In this document: piece by piece, positions 51,201 to 60,127 of the stretch
How positions within the stretch are numbered: the stretch's first letter is position 1
Layout of the letters: each line of letters starts with the position of its first letter
Assembly (NCBI RefSeq): GCF_014042015.1
Contig: NZ_CP059493.1
Coordinates: forward strand, 806,001-870,000
DNA length: 64,000 nt
Source: Actinotalea sp. JY-7876
Lineage (GTDB): Bacteria > Actinomycetota > Actinomycetes > Actinomycetales > Cellulomonadaceae
Reading direction: 5' to 3'
Notes under the pieces: model-generated
What the model was told of the DNA's origin: nothing
Databases searched by the model: none
Seen by the model: the letters and a program-made list of their open reading frames with translations, nothing else
Program-made: the position numbers and the translations under genes

Positions 51201-53422
51201 TGGGTGGCGACACCACCGGTGGCGTCCAGCCGTACCTCGCCGGGACGGTGGACGAGGTCGCGGTCTACAGCCGTGCCCTGTCCGCCGAGACGGTGGCCGA
51301 GCACTGGTCGCTCGGCGCCGGGACGATCCCGGCGGTGCCGCCGGTCGCCTCGTTCACCGCGACGGCGGACGGGCTCCGCGTGGACGTCGACGGGTCGGCC
51401 TCGTCCGACCCGGACGGCACCGTCGCGTCGCACGCGTGGACCTTCGGCGACGGGGCCACGGCGACCGGCGCGACCGCGTCGCACGACTACGCCGTGGGTG
51501 GGACCTACGACGTCACCCTCACGGTGACCGACGACTCGGGGGAGACGGCGTCGACGACGCAGCAGGTCACCGTCGCGGCGCCCCCGGTCGAACCGGCCGG
51601 TCCGTTCGCCGCCGACGCCTTCGGGCGGACCCTCCCGAGCGGGTGGGGCACGGCCGACGTCGGCGGCGCCTGGTCGCTCGTCGGTGCCGCGTCGGCGTTC
51701 TCGGTCGCCGACGGGGTCGGACGCATGACGGTGCCGCGTGGCGGCGCGGGCGTCACCGCGGTGCTCGCCGGGGCTCCCTCGGACGACGCGGACGTGACGG
51801 CGCGGGTGGCGACGACGACCGTGGCGAACGGCGCGGGCGCGTTCTTCTCGCTCATCGGCCGTCGTGTGGGCGCGAACGACTACCGCGCCAAGGTCAAGAT
51901 CGCGCCGAACGGCGTGGTCACGCTGTACCTCAACCGGGTGACCGGTGCCGAGACGACCCTCGCCTCGCTCGCGGTGGCGCCCGGGGTGTCCTACGCGGCG
52001 GGCGACGCCCTGCGCATGCGGGTCACGGTCTCCGGCACGTCGCCGTCGACGCTGCAGGCCAAGGTGTGGGAGGACGGTCAGCCCGAGCCCGCGGACTGGC
52101 AGCTGACCGCCACGGACGAGACGGCGGCGCTCCAGACCGCGGGCGGCGTCGGGGCCATGGCGTACCTCGCGACCTCGACGACCAACGCTCCTGTGACGTT
52201 CACGGTCGACGACCTGCGCGCCGCCGGCGTCGGCGAGCCGCAGCCCGTGGAGAACCAGCCCCCGGTGCCGGCGTTCACGCACGCCGCGGAGGGCCTGGGC
52301 GTGACCTTCGACGCGAGCGGGACCACGGACGCGGACGGCACGGTCGCGCTCTACGGCTGGGACTTCGGTGACGGCACGCTCGGCACGGGCGCCACGCCGA
52401 CCCACACCTACGCCGCCGGCGGGACCTACTCGGTGACGCTCACGGCCACCGACGAGGACGGCGACGCCGCGTCCGTCACGCGTGCGGTCACGGTCGCCGC
52501 CCCGCCGCCGCCGGGACAGGCGCCGGTCGCGGCCTTCGGTGTGACGTCCGACGGCCTGTCGGTCGCCGTGGACGGTGCTGCCTCGACGGACGCCGACGGC
52601 ACCGTCACGGGGTACGCCTGGGACTTCGGTGACGGGACGACCGCGACGGGGGCCACCGCGACGCACACCTACGCCGCGGCGGGCCAGTACACCATCGTCC
52701 TCGTCGCGACCGATGACGACGGCCTGTCGTCCTCGGCGTCGCAGGTCGTCACGGTCGCCGGCCCGGGCCCGGAGCCCGCCGGACCCCTCGCGGCCGACGA
52801 CTTCGCACGGGACGTCACCGGCGGGTGGGGTGGCGCGGCGACGGGTGGGGCGTGGTCGCTCGTCGGTGCGGCGTCGTCCTTCTCGGTGGCGCAGGGGGCC
52901 GGCCGGATGGTCCTGCCGAGAGCGGGCGCCGGCGTGTCGGCGTTCCTGCCAGGCGTCTCCTCGACCTCGACGGACGTCCGCGTCCGGACCACCGTCGCGC
53001 CGGTGGCGGACGGCGGCGGGCTGTTCGTGTCGCTCGTCGGCCGCCGCGTGGGTGCGGCGGACTACCGAGCCAAGGTCAAGGTGGCCGCGAACGGTAGTGC
53101 GACGGTGTACCTGACGCGCGTGGACGGCGCCGAGACGACGCTCGCCGTCGGTGCGGTGCCGGGCGTGAGGCTCGCTGCCGGCGAGCAGCTGCACATCCGG
53201 CTCGAGGTGACGGGCACGTCGCCGACCACCCTGCGGACCCGCGTCTGGAAGGACGGCACACCCGAGCCCACCACGTGGCAGCTCACCGCGACCGACTCCA
53301 CGGCGGCGCTCCAGGCCGCGGGCGGCGTCGGGCTCGTCTCCTACGTGTCCGCGTCGTCCACGACCTTCCCGCTCACCGTGACGTTCGACGACCTCGTCGC
53401 GACGGATCCGTCGGCGCCGTGA
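48266..53422 (+). CDS. giant secreted propeller/Fn3/LamG/PKD protein
   Basis: A 1718-residue exported protein; signal peptide about 1-34 (TGLVVPAGTAAAD). Domains in order: beta-propeller-like repeats (about 50-445; SPDGSRLYIGGEFTQVNG), Fn3 (about 457-552), LamG/concanavalin 1 (560-782) and 2 (799-1012; both with YNDGQWHHVV or YNDGAWHHVV), PKD1 (1024-1108), a 200-residue beta-sandwich module A (1112-1323), PKD2 (1329-1412), PKD3 (1417-1498; YAWDFGDGT), and module B (1505-1711), a duplicate of A. No membrane anchor or LPXTG is visible. Carbohydrate binding or matrix adhesion is inferred. The ATG at 48266 is chosen for its signal peptide. The stop overlaps the GTG of a glycosyltransferase gene. 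Confidence 0.88.
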   Translation: MLPLTHVLRRAVAAAAGTVLVLTGLVVPAGTAAADTTPSVPGVPATVSADALPTVQVDGVVWDQVVVGDTVYVAGSFATARPSGAAPGTSTVARRNLLAFDIRTGQLISSWAPTTNAQVRAIEASPDGSRLYIGGEFTQVNGASVWRIAALNRATGALIPSFVPKPDATVRAIAVTADAVYFGGLFNAVGTQTRTRLAAASPSGELLPWAPAAAGASGVNALLVSPDGSEVVVGGSFTSLNGSSDPGFGLGSVDPVTGALLPFAANTRWIRNGGRDGAITHLSGDGDFVYGSGYTFGRQSGTLEGTFAAHWGGGEIEWIEDCHGDTYSAFPVGEVIYQASHKHYCGNQDAFHQTEPWQMRLGTAVTRAVGGTITREPYDYTNFEGNPRPSQLHWYPDMDTGTYTGQNQGPWSVVGTSQYVVMGGEFQNVSGRPQQGLVRFAVPGVAPEDMGPSLSGGKFDLSATSPGDRAVRLRWTANMDPDNEDLTYSLIRNSNTAAPIYQVVQRSRFYDRPTMGYVDKGLTPGATYRYRLRATDPAGNLAWSDTVTVTVSGTATAGSDYAETVLADEPVAHWRLGEASGPWLRDATGWDDLRARAGATPGAPGALAGETDTALALDGSAQAHASTTPNIESPTTFSVEAWIRTTTTQGGRIVGFSSAETGTSSYADRQVYMDNQGRLRFGIRPYSGSRVVASSTQSYNDGQWHHVVGTADAGGTHLYVDGVRVASAAPAQGRMYGGYWRVGGDSLQGWTNRPTNDNFTGDVDEVAVYDRALTHAQVATHLVAAGRTSPLPAPPADEYGAAVAAAEPELYWRLDETSGTAAGDSGAYATPGTFRGAVALGAPGALADGTGTGVRLDGSSARVVSDRSFASPRVYSTELWFSTTTTAGGKLIGLGNNQTGLATSYDRQVVMGTDGRLSFGVFVANAFTNVTTPAAYNDGAWHHVVATQSAQGMRLYVDGELVGENPQSAARSLTGWWKVGGDTTGGVQPYLAGTVDEVAVYSRALSAETVAEHWSLGAGTIPAVPPVASFTATADGLRVDVDGSASSDPDGTVASHAWTFGDGATATGATASHDYAVGGTYDVTLTVTDDSGETASTTQQVTVAAPPVEPAGPFAADAFGRTLPSGWGTADVGGAWSLVGAASAFSVADGVGRMTVPRGGAGVTAVLAGAPSDDADVTARVATTTVANGAGAFFSLIGRRVGANDYRAKVKIAPNGVVTLYLNRVTGAETTLASLAVAPGVSYAAGDALRMRVTVSGTSPSTLQAKVWEDGQPEPADWQLTATDETAALQTAGGVGAMAYLATSTTNAPVTFTVDDLRAAGVGEPQPVENQPPVPAFTHAAEGLGVTFDASGTTDADGTVALYGWDFGDGTLGTGATPTHTYAAGGTYSVTLTATDEDGDAASVTRAVTVAAPPPPGQAPVAAFGVTSDGLSVAVDGAASTDADGTVTGYAWDFGDGTTATGATATHTYAAAGQYTIVLVATDDDGLSSSASQVVTVAGPGPEPAGPLAADDFARDVTGGWGGAATGGAWSLVGAASSFSVAQGAGRMVLPRAGAGVSAFLPGVSSTSTDVRVRTTVAPVADGGGLFVSLVGRRVGAADYRAKVKVAANGSATVYLTRVDGAETTLAVGAVPGVRLAAGEQLHIRLEVTGTSPTTLRTRVWKDGTPEPTTWQLTATDSTAALQAAGGVGLVSYVSASSTTFPLTVTFDDLVATDPSAP

Positions 53423-54600
53423 GGCGTCGCGCCCCCGCGCCGGACGTCCGGGCCGCGGGCCGGACGGTCCTCGTCGCCCACCCGGGCGCCGAGCTCTACG
53501 GCTCGGACCGCGTGATGCTCGAGAGCGTGGCGGGCTTCCGCGAGGCCGGCTGGCGGGTCGTCGTCACGCTGTGCGACGACGGTCCGCTGGTCGCCGAGCT
53601 GCGGGCGCTGGGCGCCGAGGTCCGGCGCACGCGCTCGCCCGTGCTGCGCAAGAGCGCCCTGCGTCCCGCGGGCTTCGGCCTCCTCGTCGCGGACACCGTC
53701 CTCGGTGCGGCACGGGGCGTGGCCCTCCTCGGGCGGCTCCGGCCCGACGCGGTGTACGTGAGCACCGTGACGGTCCCGCTGTGGACGATCCTGGCCCGGC
53801 TCATGCGGCGCCCGGTGGTCGTCCACGTGCACGAGGCGGAGACCGGCGCGCCCGCGATCGTGCGCCGCCTCATGGCGCTCCCGCTGGTGCTCGCCACGAG
53901 CGTCGTCGTGAACAGCCGGTTCAGCGTCGACGTCCTGCGCGCGTCGCTGCCCGCCGCGGTGCGCCGGGCGGTCGTCGTCGACAACGGGGTGCCCGGGCCC
54001 GCCGAGGTCGTCCCGGCGCGCCGCACGATCGACGGGCCCGTCCGCCTGCTGTACGTGGGGCGCCTGTCGGCCCGCAAGGGTGTCGACGTCGCGGTCGAGG
54101 CGCTGGCCGAGCTCCACCGGACCGGGTGCCCGGCTCGGCTGGACGTGGTCGGCGCCGTGTTCCCCGGCTACGAGTGGTTCGAGCAGGGGCTGCGCGACCG
54201 CGTGAAGGAGCTGGGCCTCGAGGGCTCCGTGCACCTGCGGGGCTTCCACGCCTCGGTGTGGCCCTTCCTCGCGGACGCCGACGTCGCCGTCGTGCCCTCC
54301 GTGGTCGACGAGCCCTTCGGCAACACGGCGGTGGAGGCGGTGCTGGCGGCGCGTCCGGTCGTCGTGAGCGAGACCAGCGGGCTGCGCGAGGCGTCCGCGG
54401 GCTACGGCTCGGCGCAGCAGGTCCGCCCGGGGGACCCGGTGGCCCTGGCGGGTGCCGTGCGGCGGGTGCGGGACGCGTGGCCGGAGTTCTCGCGCGCGGC
54501 GGCCGCCGACGCGCTCACCGCGCGCGACCGGCACGACCCCGCCCGGTACCGCGGCCGGGCCGTGGCCGCCCTCGAGGCCGCGGTGAGCGGCGCGCCGTGA
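53419..54600 (+). CDS. glycosyltransferase family 4
   Basis: A 393-residue GT-B protein from GTG 53419, overlapping the giant gene by 4 nt (GTGA). N-terminal VLVAHPGAELYGSDRVMLESV, and the C-terminal donor domain LLYVGRLSARKGVDVAVEAL with SVVDEPFGNTAVEAVLAARPVVVSETSGLRE, containing the EPFGN/E7-like motif. It adds a sugar to the lipid-linked repeat; the sugar is not predictable. Its stop overlaps the flippase GTG by 4 nt. Confidence 0.92.
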   Translation: MRRRAPAPDVRAAGRTVLVAHPGAELYGSDRVMLESVAGFREAGWRVVVTLCDDGPLVAELRALGAEVRRTRSPVLRKSALRPAGFGLLVADTVLGAARGVALLGRLRPDAVYVSTVTVPLWTILARLMRRPVVVHVHEAETGAPAIVRRLMALPLVLATSVVVNSRFSVDVLRASLPAAVRRAVVVDNGVPGPAEVVPARRTIDGPVRLLYVGRLSARKGVDVAVEALAELHRTGCPARLDVVGAVFPGYEWFEQGLRDRVKELGLEGSVHLRGFHASVWPFLADADVAVVPSVVDEPFGNTAVEAVLAARPVVVSETSGLREASAGYGSAQQVRPGDPVALAGAVRRVRDAWPEFSRAAAADALTARDRHDPARYRGRAVAALEAAVSGAP

Positions 54601-56084
54601 GCGGTCGCGACGTGGCGCCTGCCGACCAGGCGGCGGTGGGCAGCGGGACGGCGGCCTCGGCGGTCCAGTGGAACTCGATCGCCGTCGCGGGGCGCCAGGC
54701 GTTCCTGCTCGTCTCCAGCGTCGTGCTGGCCCGGGTGCTCGGCCCCGAGACCTACGGCGTCATCAGCGCGGCGACGATCTACGTCACGTTCACCACGCTG
54801 CTGCTCGACCAGGGGCTCGCGTCCGCCCTGATCCAGCGGCCCGTGCTGAGCCGGTGGGCCGGTGGCGCCGTCGCGAGCGCGAACCTCGTCGCGGGCGTGC
54901 TCCTCGCCGGCCTGACCGTCGTCGTCGCGCCCTGGGTGGCCGACTTCTTCAGGGTCGAGGAGCTGACCACCGTGCTGCGCCTCCTCGGCCTCGGCCTCGT
55001 GGTCAAGTCCCTGGCCATCGCGCCCCGGGCCATGCAGGCGCGGTCGCTGACGTTCCGCGCGATCGCGGTCGCCGACGTGTCGGGCGCCGCCGCGGGCGCC
55101 GCCGCGGGTGTCGTGGCCGCGCTCTGCGGAGCCGGGGCCACCTCGATCGTGTTCCAGGTCGTCACGGTCGACGCGGTCGTCGCGACCATCCTCCTGTGGT
55201 CGGCGCGCGGGCCGGTGCCGAACCTGCGTGTGAGCGAGGTCCGTGCGCTGCTGCCCTTCGGCCTGCGGGTCATGGCCACGGACGGCATCGCGTACTTCTC
55301 GCGCAACATCGACAACATCCTCGTGGGACGGGTGCTCGGCGTCGTCGCGCTGTCGTACTACGGGATGGCGTACCGCGTCCTCGTCATCCCGGTGCAGCTG
55401 GTCGGTCAGACCGTCTCCCGTGTGATGTTCCCGGCGTTCTCCCGGCTCGCGGGGCGCCGCGAGCTCCTCGCCGACGCGCTCGTCAAGGCGACGGCGATGC
55501 TCGCCGTCGTGACCGTGCCGGCCATGGGGCTGCTCGCGGTCGCGTCCCCGGAGCTGGTCGAGGTGGTGCTCGGGCGGCAATGGCTGCCCTCGGCGCCGCT
55601 CCTGACGGTCCTCGCGGTGGCGGGCGCGCGCGAGACCGTGCTGTACGTGACCGGGCCGCTCCTCAAGGCGACGGGCGAGGTCTCCCTGCTCGTGCGGTAC
55701 GAGCTCCTCGCGACCGCGGTCCAGGTCGCCGGCATCGTCGTCGGGCTGCGCTGGGGCGTCCTCGGCGTGGCGATCGGGTACACGGTCGCCGGGTTCGCAC
55801 TCAGCCCCGTCCTGCTGCACCTGCAGCGGCGCCTCGCGGGTGTCACGGCGGGTCAGCAGGCCCGCGCGGTGCTGCCCCCGCTGCACGCCGCCCTGTGGGG
55901 GGTGGCCGCCTACGCGCTCGTGGCGCAGTCGTCGGCGGGCCCGGCCCTGACGCTGGCGACCGGTGCCGCGGCGTACGGCGCCGCGGCTGCCGTCGTGCTC
56001 GCGACGGTGCACCGGAGGTCGACCGCGCGCACGGGCCGATGGGTGCTCGCCGTGCTGCCCGGTCGCGGCAGGTCGTCCGCCTAG
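54597..56084 (+). CDS. Wzx-like polysaccharide flippase
   Basis: A 495-residue MOP-superfamily protein with about 12-14 membrane helices: WNSIAVAGRQAFLLVSSVVLARVLGPETYGVISAA at the N-terminus, FGLRVMATDGIAYFSRNIDNILVGRVLGVVALSYYGMAYR in the middle and paired helices to the end. It flips lipid-linked repeat units across the membrane in Wzx/Wzy-type synthesis. The O-antigen ligase/polymerase-like gene at 61400 would be its Wzy partner. It is translationally coupled to the upstream glycosyltransferase. Confidence 0.92.
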   Translation: MSGRDVAPADQAAVGSGTAASAVQWNSIAVAGRQAFLLVSSVVLARVLGPETYGVISAATIYVTFTTLLLDQGLASALIQRPVLSRWAGGAVASANLVAGVLLAGLTVVVAPWVADFFRVEELTTVLRLLGLGLVVKSLAIAPRAMQARSLTFRAIAVADVSGAAAGAAAGVVAALCGAGATSIVFQVVTVDAVVATILLWSARGPVPNLRVSEVRALLPFGLRVMATDGIAYFSRNIDNILVGRVLGVVALSYYGMAYRVLVIPVQLVGQTVSRVMFPAFSRLAGRRELLADALVKATAMLAVVTVPAMGLLAVASPELVEVVLGRQWLPSAPLLTVLAVAGARETVLYVTGPLLKATGEVSLLVRYELLATAVQVAGIVVGLRWGVLGVAIGYTVAGFALSPVLLHLQRRLAGVTAGQQARAVLPPLHAALWGVAAYALVAQSSAGPALTLATGAAAYGAAAAVVLATVHRRSTARTGRWVLAVLPGRGRSSA

Positions 56085-56106
56085 TGCGGTCCCGCGGAGC
56101 CCGGCG

Positions 56107-57276
56107 CTAGCGCGTGCGCGGAGGGCGCCGGGTGCGCGAGCCGCGGGGCCGCGCGTCCAGCACGCTGTCGTAGAGGTCCTCGAGGCGTGCCGTCTGCGTG
56201 CGCACGTCGAAGTCGCGCAGCACGCGCTCGCGGCCCGCCGCGCCGAGCGCAGCCGCCCGAGCCGGGTCGTCGAGGAGCGTGCGCAGATGGGCGGCGAGCG
56301 CCCCGACGTCGCCCTCGGGGGCGAGGAGGCCGGTCTCGCCGTCCACGACGGCCTCGGGGACCCCGGCGTGGCGGTACGCCACCACCGGCAGCCCGTGCCG
56401 GGCCGCCTCGAGGAAGACGATGCCGAAGGCCTCCTCCTGACCCGTCGCGGTCGTGCGTGACGGGCCGCAGAAGACGGCCGCCCGGGCCAGCTCGCGCGCG
56501 ACGCCCTCGGAGGGGAGCCGGCCGAGCATCTCGACCGCCAGGCCCGCGCGCGCGGCCTGCTCCTCGAGCTGGCGGCGCAGCGGCCCGTCGCCCACGACCC
56601 GCACGCGGAGGTCCCGCCCGCGGTCCAGGTGCTCGACCGCCGCCAGCAGGTCCGCGGGACCCTTGACGTCGACGAGTCGGCCGACGAAGACGATCCCGTC
56701 CCTCGTCGCCGCGGGTTCCACGGCGCCGGCCACGGGCACGCCGATGTGGTGCACCCGCACCTTCTCCGGGGGCGCTCCCAGCTCGACGAGGCGTCCGGCG
56801 AGATGCTGCGAGACAGCGACGAGGAGGTCCGCGTAGGCGAACACCGCCTGCAGGCGTTCGACGTAGCGCCGTCCGGCCTCGCCGCGCGTGGGCTCCTGGG
56901 TGACGTCGTACCCGTGGAAGGTGACGACGAGCGGGAGCCCGAGCCGGCGCGCGACGGGCAGGACACCCACGGCGCTCGTGCCGAAGTGGGCGTGGACCAG
57001 GGCCGCGCCCTCGCGGCGCAGGAAGCGCTCGTACACGCCGCGGTGACCCGTCGCCCGGCTCAGCCGGCGGGTGGCCCGGCCCACGAGCCCGTCCGGGAAC
57101 GGCGCGAGGTCGGCGCGCGCGATGCCGTCGGCGACCTGACGCTCGCCGATCGTCACGGGCCGCCACCGGGTCATCGCGGCCAGCTGGTCGCGCACGAACG
57201 TCTGGGACGGCGCGAGCCAGGTCGATTTCCAGACGGCGACCACCGGGCGGGCCACGTCCGTCGCGGCGTCGTGCAC
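56107..57276 (-). CDS. glycosyltransferase family 4
   Basis: A 389-residue GT-B enzyme from GTG 57276 behind GGAGGGTTC. VHAHFGTSAVGVLPVARRLGLPLVVTFHGYDV, then GIVFVGRLVDVKGPADLLAAVEHL and EEAFGIVFLEAARHGLPVVAYRHAGVPEAVVDGETGLL, typical of GT4 exopolysaccharide transferases. It faces the flippase gene convergently with a 22-nt gap and is divergent from the beta-helix gene, where a CRP-like palindrome lies 79 bp upstream of its start. Confidence 0.93.
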   Translation of the reverse strand: MHDAATDVARPVVAVWKSTWLAPSQTFVRDQLAAMTRWRPVTIGERQVADGIARADLAPFPDGLVGRATRRLSRATGHRGVYERFLRREGAALVHAHFGTSAVGVLPVARRLGLPLVVTFHGYDVTQEPTRGEAGRRYVERLQAVFAYADLLVAVSQHLAGRLVELGAPPEKVRVHHIGVPVAGAVEPAATRDGIVFVGRLVDVKGPADLLAAVEHLDRGRDLRVRVVGDGPLRRQLEEQAARAGLAVEMLGRLPSEGVARELARAAVFCGPSRTTATGQEEAFGIVFLEAARHGLPVVAYRHAGVPEAVVDGETGLLAPEGDVGALAAHLRTLLDDPARAAALGAAGRERVLRDFDVRTQTARLEDLYDSVLDARPRGSRTRRPPRTR

Positions 57277-57664
57277 GAACCCTCCTCGGTACGGCCTCGG
57301 GACGCGGCGGTGACGTGGTGACGCGGGCCCCGGCCACCTCCGCCCGTGGACACGGGATGTGATCCGCATCACATCCGAGCCCGGGCCGTGCGCGCCGGGC
57401 CGTGCCGCCGGTCCGCCCGCGAAGGGTAGCAAAACGGGCACCACCTGCAACGATGCGCGCGCGGCCGCAGGGTGTCCCGCGCGGCCGCGCAGGACGCGCG
57501 AGCACGGGTGTCGTCGTGACCCTGGTGGTCATCACCCGATCGGCCTAGCGTCTGTCACGGCCTCCCGCCGCCCGGCGGGAGACGGCCGCGCGGTCGACGC
57601 CCGGCGGGCACCGGAGCCCGCCGTCGGCGCCCGCCGGCCGGCCTGTCGCACGGGGGGACGATCG
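57277..57664. other. divergent regulatory region with CRP-type site
   Basis: 388 nt between a glycosyltransferase gene (minus) and a beta-helix gene (plus). It holds the perfect TGTGA-N6-TCACA palindrome at 57358-57373 and a TAGCGT box near 57547 that may be the -10 of the plus-strand gene, leaving a leader of about 110 nt. No gene is supported and no GEMM motif is present here. Confidence 0.6.
57355..57376. promoter_or_regulatory. perfect CRP/GlxR-type operator
   Basis: GGATGTGAT-ccgc-ATCACATCC is a 22-bp perfect dyad containing TGTGA-TCCGCA-TCACA, the CRP-family consensus. It lies 79 bp from the minus-strand glycosyltransferase start and about 170 bp before the plus-strand -10 candidate. 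cAMP-dependent control of the glycan locus is the expected reading. Confidence 0.7.
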
Positions 57665-59902
57665 ATGCGGATGCACGCCACCAGTGGCCGGCCGGCCACC
57701 CGGCGGGGCGTCGCGCGCGCTTTCGCTCTGCTCCTCGCCCTGACCGTCACCGCCGGCGCCGGGCCGTTGCCCGGCGGGGCCGCCGAGCGGGTCAGCCGGT
57801 CGGCCGCGGTGAGCCCTGCAGCGACGTCCGGCGCGCCGGCCGCGGCCCCGGCGATGCGCCCCGCCGCCGACGTGTCGACGATCCGCACCGTGACGCCGGT
57901 GCGGCTCCTGACCTCGCGTCTGGAGCCGGGGGAGTCGGTGACGGTGCGGGTGCCCGCCGTTCCTGCCGAGGCGTCCGCCGCGGTGCTCAACGTGACGGCG
58001 GCGGACGCCAGCGCCGTCACGACGCTGAGCACCTGCGGTGCGGCGCAGACCTGCCCCGCCGAGTCGATGCTGGCGGCGTCACCCGGACCCGTCACGCCCG
58101 GTCAGGTCCTCGCCCCGCTCAGCGAGGGGGGCGAGGTCACCCTGAGCAACCGCAGCGGCGGCGTGACGGTCTACGTCGACCTCAACGGCTTCGTGCTCGA
58201 CGCGACGACGGCCGACCAGGACGGGTTCGTCCCGGTCGACCCGCGCCGGATCATGTCCTGGCAGGGCGTCGGCGTGCAGCAGACCGTGACGCTCACGGTC
58301 CCCGACGTCCCGGACGGCGCCACGGCGGTGGCGCTCGACCTCGGTTACGCCGCAGCGACGCGTCGCGGCTACGTCTCCGCGTGCCCGGCCGGCACCGCGG
58401 TCCGCGACTGCGCCAGGACCTCGGTGCTCAACCCGGCCCCGGGTGCCAACCGGTCGAACTTCGCCGTGGTGGGCCTCGGTGGCCCGCGCGGCGACCAGGT
58501 GGTGCTCTACAACCACCGCGGCTCCGTCCGGCTCAACGCGGACCTCCAGGGGTTCTTCGTGGCCGCCGACACCGGGAAGGTGCACGCCGCCTCGGCCCCG
58601 CTCCTGGAGGCGACCCTGGCCGCGGGGGAGTCGCGCACGATCCGCGCCGCCGGTGCGCCCGCCGGCGCGACGGCCGCCAAGATCCAGGTCCGCGCCCACG
58701 ACGCGCAGGGGGGCACCGCCCTCACGGTGTGCCCCGGGACGCAGGTCGCGGGCGCCTGCGCCGCGACCTCGGTCCTGAACCCGTACCCCGGCCGCGACAG
58801 CACCAACGTCGCGTACGTGCGCCTCGGGGAGGACGGTGCGCTCACCGTGCGGAACACCTCGGCGAGCGTCGGTGTGACGATGACGCTCCTGGGCCTCGTG
58901 GGACCGCTCGACGCGCCCGCCGCGCCACCCGCCGCTCCCGTGCCGCCACCCGCCGCGCCCGCGCCGACGCCGACGCCGACGCCGGCGCCGAGCCCGGCGC
59001 CCCCGCCCGCCGTGGGCGCCGTGGAGCCGACGGCGGCCACCACCGGTGTGCCCGACGGCACGCCGCTCACGCGGCACGACGGGGACCTGGTGATCACCGA
59101 GCCCGGGACCGTCATCGACGGCAAGGACATCCACGGCTTCGTCTCGATCCGCGCGGCCGACGTCACGATCCGCAACTCCGTGGTCCGGGGGAGCGGGACC
59201 GGCTCCTACAGCACCGGTCTGGTGAGCTGCCTCGACGCGGCCTGCCGCGGCGCCGTCATCGAGGACACCACCCTCGTGCCCAAGCAGCCGTCGCCGTGGA
59301 TCACGGGCATCCTCGGGCACGACTACACCGCCCGGCGCGTGGACGTGCACCACGTCGTGGACGGCTTCGGCATCTTCGACACCGGCAACGGCGGGGGACC
59401 CGTCGACGTGGTGATCGAGAGCAGCTGGTGCCACGACCTCAGCTACTTCGCCCGCGACCCGCAGCAGGACGGCGGGCCGAGCCACAACGACTGCATCCAG
59501 ATCCAGGGCGGTTCGGCGATCCGCATCACGGGCAACAGCCTCGAGTCGTTCATGTCGACCGCCGTGGGCGACCAGAGCTACGACGCCCGCAACCGGGGCG
59601 CCGGCCTCATGGTGACGCCGACGGTCGCGCCGGTGACCGGTGCCACGGTGACGAAGAACTGGTTCGACGGGGGCTACGCCTCGGTCTCGGTCTCGCGCGG
59701 TGGCTACGAGCGCATGCACTTCGGCACGCTCACCGGGAACCGTTTCGGGCGGAACCAGTTCGACCACGGACGTGGCTCCCGGTACGTCATCCGGGTGCGC
59801 GAGGGCGTCACGTTCGACTCGTCGCTCACGGGGAACGTCTGGGCGGACGGGGCCGGACCGCTCGCGCTCGGGCGCGACCTCGGCATCCGGTACGACCCGT
59901 GA
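57665..59902 (+). CDS. secreted right-handed beta-helix protein with three N-terminal repeats
   Basis: A 745-residue exported protein (ATG 57665; ATG 57671 also possible). Signal peptide about 1-40. Three related beta domains of about 110 residues follow (about 72-182, 185-300, 305-417), each with a Cys pair and a SVLNP/ESMLAAS-type motif and ending in VYVDLNGFVL, LNADLQGFFV or VTMTLLGLVG. A Pro/Ala/Thr linker (418-455) leads to a parallel beta-helix (459-745) with TVIDGKDIHGFVSIRAADVTI, LGHDYTARRVDVHHVVDG and HNDCIQIQGGSAIRITGNSLES. The fold is that of pectate-lyase-like or glycan-processing proteins. It may trim, modify or bind the exopolysaccharide. Confidence 0.85.
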   Translation: MRMHATSGRPATRRGVARAFALLLALTVTAGAGPLPGGAAERVSRSAAVSPAATSGAPAAAPAMRPAADVSTIRTVTPVRLLTSRLEPGESVTVRVPAVPAEASAAVLNVTAADASAVTTLSTCGAAQTCPAESMLAASPGPVTPGQVLAPLSEGGEVTLSNRSGGVTVYVDLNGFVLDATTADQDGFVPVDPRRIMSWQGVGVQQTVTLTVPDVPDGATAVALDLGYAAATRRGYVSACPAGTAVRDCARTSVLNPAPGANRSNFAVVGLGGPRGDQVVLYNHRGSVRLNADLQGFFVAADTGKVHAASAPLLEATLAAGESRTIRAAGAPAGATAAKIQVRAHDAQGGTALTVCPGTQVAGACAATSVLNPYPGRDSTNVAYVRLGEDGALTVRNTSASVGVTMTLLGLVGPLDAPAAPPAAPVPPPAAPAPTPTPTPAPSPAPPPAVGAVEPTAATTGVPDGTPLTRHDGDLVITEPGTVIDGKDIHGFVSIRAADVTIRNSVVRGSGTGSYSTGLVSCLDAACRGAVIEDTTLVPKQPSPWITGILGHDYTARRVDVHHVVDGFGIFDTGNGGGPVDVVIESSWCHDLSYFARDPQQDGGPSHNDCIQIQGGSAIRITGNSLESFMSTAVGDQSYDARNRGAGLMVTPTVAPVTGATVTKNWFDGGYASVSVSRGGYERMHFGTLTGNRFGRNQFDHGRGSRYVIRVREGVTFDSSLTGNVWADGAGPLALGRDLGIRYDP

Positions 59903-60091
59903 CGGCTCCGCCGTGCGACCGCGCGGCGCGGCGGGGCGGCGGTCCTGCACGTGGCGGTGGCGCCCGGTGCCCGGTGCATGACCCGGAAACTGCGCGGGCG
60001 AGCCATTCGCGGACGGTCCCGAGATATTCCGTCGTAATGTCCGAATAACCCGGACCGGGCTGATCCGTGCGGGTGACGCCACCTCGACGTG

Positions 60092-60121
60092 CTGGACCGG
60101 CGGAAATGGCCCACGTACGAT
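60092..60121 (+). promoter_or_regulatory. promoter of the riboswitch-controlled gene
   Basis: CTGGAC (60092-60097), 18 nt, TACGAT (60116-60121). The predicted transcription start (about 60128) coincides with the 5' edge of the aptamer. Confidence 0.5.
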
Positions 60122-60127
60122 CCGGTG

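Noticed and set aside
48176-53194. A 1672-codon open frame antisense to the giant secreted protein
   Set aside because: Arg/His/Gly/Val-rich with no recognisable domain; it arises because stop codons are rare on the complementary frames of very GC-rich genes. The plus-strand protein has clear domains.
49945-53400. Repeated segments in the giant gene as a CRISPR or tandem-repeat array
   Set aside because: They are diverged protein-domain duplications (LamG x2, PKD x3, module x2) in one frame, not short identical direct repeats with spacers. No CRISPR array is present in the window.
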